Origin: Falsiroseomonas sp051433195
GTDB lineage: Bacteria; Pseudomonadota; Alphaproteobacteria; Acetobacterales; Acetobacteraceae
NCBI RefSeq assembly: GCF_051433195.1
Contig: NZ_JBHMFT010000006.1
Coordinates: 124,001-188,000 of the forward strand
DNA: 64,000 nucleotides
Reading direction: 5' to 3'
Under the pieces are notes generated by a model. That model searched no databases. It saw nothing but the letters and a program-made list of their open reading frames with translations, and was not told where the DNA came from. The position numbers were made by a program, and so were the translations under genes. Shown one piece after another: positions 61,505 through 64,000 of the stretch (its first letter is position 1; each line of letters begins with the position of its first letter).

Positions 61505-62857
61505 ATGGAAACCAAGCCGCCGATTCCTCGCGCCATCCTCGTTGGCATCCAGACGCCGGAGGTCGATGACGTGGCGCACGCCGCCAGCCTGGAAGAACTG
61601 GGGCGCCTGGTGAAGACGCTGGGCTATGAGGTGGTGGGAGTCGTGGCGCAGCGGCGCGAGGGAACGGGTGCCGGCTCGCTGCTCGGCAGCGGCAAGCTGG
61701 CGGAACTCGCGGCGCTGACCGGCGGCAGCGGTATCGTCGGTTCCATGGCGCCGCCGCCGAAAGCCAAGGCGCGGGAGCGGTTCGATGGTGCCGGCGCGGC
61801 AGCACCTAGGGCGGAGCCGGAGGCGGTAGCCGGGCCCAGGCCGCAATTCGTCATCGTCGACCATGAGCTGTCGCCGAGCCAGATCCGCAACCTGGAACGG
61901 GCGACCGGCGCCCAGGTGCTCGACCGCACCGGCGTCATCGTCGAGATCTTCCACCGGCACGCCAACACGCGTGAGGCCAGGCTGCAGGTGGAGATGGCGC
62001 GGCTGAAATACGTCGCCCCCCGCCTGCGCGAATCCTCGGGCGGTGGCGAGCGGCGGCAGGGCCCCGGTGCCGGCGAAAGCACGCTGGATCTCGACCGCCG
62101 CAAGATCCGCGATCGGCTGGCGGAGTTGAAGGACCAGCTGGAAGCGGTGCAGCGCGACAGCGACCAGCGTCGCTCCGCGCGGCGCGACCAGCTGCGGGTG
62201 GCGCTGGTCGGCTACACCAATGCGGGCAAGTCGTCGCTGATGCGGGCCCTGACGGGCAGCGAGGTGCTGGTGGAGGACAAGCTGTTCGCCACCCTCGACA
62301 CCACGGTCCGGATCCTGCAGCCGGAGACGCGGCCGCGCGTGCTGGTGTCCGACACGGTGGGCTTCATCAAGCAGTTGCCGCACGACCTGGTGGCCTCGTT
62401 CCGCTCGACGCTCGCGGAGGCACTGGAGGCCTCATTGCTGCTGTTCGTGGTCGATGCCTCGGACCCGACCTACGAGGCGCAGCTGGAGGTCAGCCGCAGC
62501 GTGCTGCGCGAGATCGGCGCCGATGCGGTGCCGTCACGCCTGGTGCTGAACAAGATGGATCGGGTGGATCCGGAGCGCCGCGCGCTGCTGGTCGAGAAGC
62601 ACCCGGACGCGATCCTGCTCTCGGCCCACGCGGCCGAGGATGTGAGCGCGCTGCGCGACACGATCATCGACTTCTTCGAGGCGGCGATGGTGGAGGATGT
62701 GCTGGTGCTGCCCTATGCGCGGCAGGGCCTGATCAGCGAAGTGTATGAAAGCGCGCGCGTGCTTTCGGAGGACTATGACGAGACCGGACGGGTCCTGAAG
62801 ATCCGCGGACTGCCGGGCGCCATCGCGCGGCTGCGGCGGAGCCTCGCCGTCCAATGA
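61505..62857 (+). CDS. hflX: Ribosome-associated GTPase HflX
   Basis: A 450-residue GTPase that splits stalled or hibernating ribosomes. The N-terminal HflX domain ends with FVIVDHELSPSQIRNLE and RTGVIVEIFHRHANTREARLQVE; the GTPase domain has G1 GYTNAGKSS (236-244), the switch region ATLDTT, G3 DTVGFIKQLP and G4 NKMD. A Pro/Ala-rich stretch of about 38 residues (75-113) is inserted between GKLAELAALTGG and FVIVD, where most HflX proteins have a short turn. It stands alone here, not with hfq or hflKC as in many bacteria. Confidence 0.96.
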   Translation: METKPPIPRAILVGIQTPEVDDVAHAASLEELGRLVKTLGYEVVGVVAQRREGTGAGSLLGSGKLAELAALTGGSGIVGSMAPPPKAKARERFDGAGAAAPRAEPEAVAGPRPQFVIVDHELSPSQIRNLERATGAQVLDRTGVIVEIFHRHANTREARLQVEMARLKYVAPRLRESSGGGERRQGPGAGESTLDLDRRKIRDRLAELKDQLEAVQRDSDQRRSARRDQLRVALVGYTNAGKSSLMRALTGSEVLVEDKLFATLDTTVRILQPETRPRVLVSDTVGFIKQLPHDLVASFRSTLAEALEASLLLFVVDASDPTYEAQLEVSRSVLREIGADAVPSRLVLNKMDRVDPERRALLVEKHPDAILLSAHAAEDVSALRDTIIDFFEAAMVEDVLVLPYARQGLISEVYESARVLSEDYDETGRVLKIRGLPGAIARLRRSLAVQ

Positions 62858-62974
62858 AGCCTGCAGTGCGCCGCGGCAACTGACCGGGAAGGTAGCCCGG
62901 GTCGCGTCTCATAAGGGCCGCATCGAATGCGAGCCGCCAGGCGCCGGAAGGGGCAAGGCGCCATGCACGGTCAG

Positions 62975-63670
62975 TCAGGCGCTACCGACATGTCCGTTCA
63001 CGGCCAGTCCGTGAGACTTGGCCCAGACCGCCGCCTCCGTCCGGTTTCTGGCGCTCAGTTTGCGAAGGATGGCCTTCATGTGCGCCTTCACCGTCGCCTC
63101 GCTGATCCCGATCTGCCTCGCGATCAGCTTGTTGGAGTTGCCGCCGCTCAGGTGGCAGAGCACCTGCATTTCCCGGGGCGAAAGCTGCGTCTCCCGCGGC
63201 GAAGGCTGCCTCAGTTGGAATGCGGTGCCGGCTTGCGGCTCTGCGGCGAACGGGTGCGCAGCAATCTTTGCCTCGCGACAGACTCCCGAGACGACCCGTT
63301 CACCCAGCAGGACGACCTCGATCGCCTTGATGAGGGCCTTTACCTCGATGGTGCGCAGGATGAGGCCGTCGATCAGGGGCCAAGCCAGCATCGGGTCCTC
63401 CTCCGCGATGGCATCAACGAGGAAGACGAACTTTACCTTGGGATACCCGGCACGGATCTTGAACAACTTGGCTGAATGCTCGTGCAGCTCGCCGGAGGGC
63501 AGAGCTGCCAGCAGAAGATCTGGTTCGAATTCAATTTCTTCCCCTAGAATTTCATCCAGGGTCTTGGCGCAGAGACACACAAAGAATCCGGCTTCAGCAA
63601 GAATGTGCTTCAGTCCTTCCAGGACCAGGGGAAAGCTTCCAACCAGCGCAACCCTGCCATTTTCTTGCAT
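62975..63670 (-). CDS. LuxR/NarL-type regulator with degenerate receiver domain
   Basis: A 231-residue regulator. The C-terminal LuxR-type helix-turn-helix is LSPREMQVLCHLSGGNSNKL and IARQIGISEATVKAHMKAIL (164-201). The N-terminal half has the size of a receiver domain, but the acidic pair is replaced by GSF (11-13) and the phosphorylation Asp by Ala (DLLLAALP, 51-58), so it cannot be phosphorylated in the usual way. ATG 63670 was chosen because GGGGGGA is about six bases upstream; ATG 63676 and longer starts are possible. No sensor kinase gene is nearby. Confidence 0.88.
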   Translation of the reverse strand: MQENGRVALVGSFPLVLEGLKHILAEAGFFVCLCAKTLDEILGEEIEFEPDLLLAALPSGELHEHSAKLFKIRAGYPKVKFVFLVDAIAEEDPMLAWPLIDGLILRTIEVKALIKAIEVVLLGERVVSGVCREAKIAAHPFAAEPQAGTAFQLRQPSPRETQLSPREMQVLCHLSGGNSNKLIARQIGISEATVKAHMKAILRKLSARNRTEAAVWAKSHGLAVNGHVGSA

Positions 63671-64000
63671 GATCATTCCCCCCAAGGAACCCACAACGAC
63701 CAGGAGATGCCCTCTGATCAAAAGTAAAGGTCGATTTATTTTATGTTTATCGAAGGATTATTTGGCTGTACTGGCTCATTATTGTCCCTCTTATACTTCC
63801 GACTCACAATGCCATTGACTTCCCAGTCGTTCACATTTCTGTCACAATATCTTGTACGGATCATGGGCCGCCAGCCACTACCCACCCCGGCCCTTCGCTC
63901 GATGTGGGTGAGGTACCGGTGCGAATGGCCCGCTGCCATGGCACGCTGGCCTTGATGCGATCTGCGGCCTGGCTGCCGATCGGTCTCTGGCCCGTCAGAG
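63671..64000. other. Intergenic region at right edge
   Basis: About 330 bases upstream of the LuxR-type gene. The first 200 are AT-rich for this genome and should hold its promoter. Short frames on both strands here show no recognisable domain. I see no terminator, tRNA or repeat. Confidence 0.4.

Noticed and set aside
63671..64000. Short open frames near the right edge.
   Set aside because: They are short, AT-rich, overlap on opposite strands, and lie in the probable promoter of the LuxR-type gene.

Overview
This window looks like a chromosomal segment of a very GC-rich alphaproteobacterium. The gene families and their arrangement (ExoF-like export protein, WsaF/RgpF-type glycosyltransferases, IorAB-type molybdenum hydroxylase, TonB receptor/YfiR pair) fit an Acetobacteraceae-like organism such as Roseomonas or a relative. 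That placement is inferred from composition and gene content; no rRNA or tRNA is present to confirm it. Genes are tightly packed, and many neighbours share a 4-base ATGA or GTGA overlap, which I used repeatedly to choose start codons.

Bases 1-2923 hold a DevBCA/MacAB-like ABC exporter on the minus strand; the ATPase runs off the left edge. Bases 3551-30767 are one large surface-polysaccharide locus. The plus-strand block at 3551-12636 has a two-domain glycosyltransferase, a methyltransferase fused through a coiled coil to a glycan-assembly domain, a GT2 enzyme, an RgpF-type protein and an unknown. The minus-strand block at 12790-25049 has a methyltransferase, a GT2, a nucleotidyltransferase-kinase fusion, a Wzx-like flippase, a second P-loop kinase, an ExoF/Wza-like export protein, a LegB-like 4,6-dehydratase, a priming phosphoglycosyltransferase, a DegT aminotransferase and a sugar nucleotidyltransferase. 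The plus-strand block at 25332-30767 has a Wzy/WaaL-like polymerase, a Wzc-like co-polymerase, a secreted protein and a GT4. Together these make a nearly complete Wzx/Wzy system that probably primes with a 4-amino-4,6-dideoxy sugar.

Bases 30788-35735 are a three-gene operon of an MFS transporter, a penicillin-acylase-family lipoprotein and a GH3-family acyl-amide synthetase, an unusual pairing of amide-forming and amide-cleaving enzymes. A plus-strand operon follows (DUF2141 protein, short-chain dehydrogenase, TetR regulator, membrane protein) with two operator-like palindromes in front. Next come an RND efflux pump with a divergent TetR regulator and a clear operator, and a small membrane protein.

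Bases 43997-46652 hold the most unusual locus: an exported-looking protein with a Gly/Asn repeat tail, followed by a PqqD/HprK-like kinase and a family-5-type nucleotidyltransferase. Bases 46760-51091 hold YfiR, TonB receptor and chemoreceptor genes in one operon. The right end carries htpG, two convergent secreted RTX proteins, an IorAB-type hydroxylase with an overlapping AraC regulator, a small unknown, hflX, and a LuxR-type regulator whose receiver domain has lost its phosphorylation site. I see no insertion sequence, CRISPR array, tRNA, rRNA or prophage.
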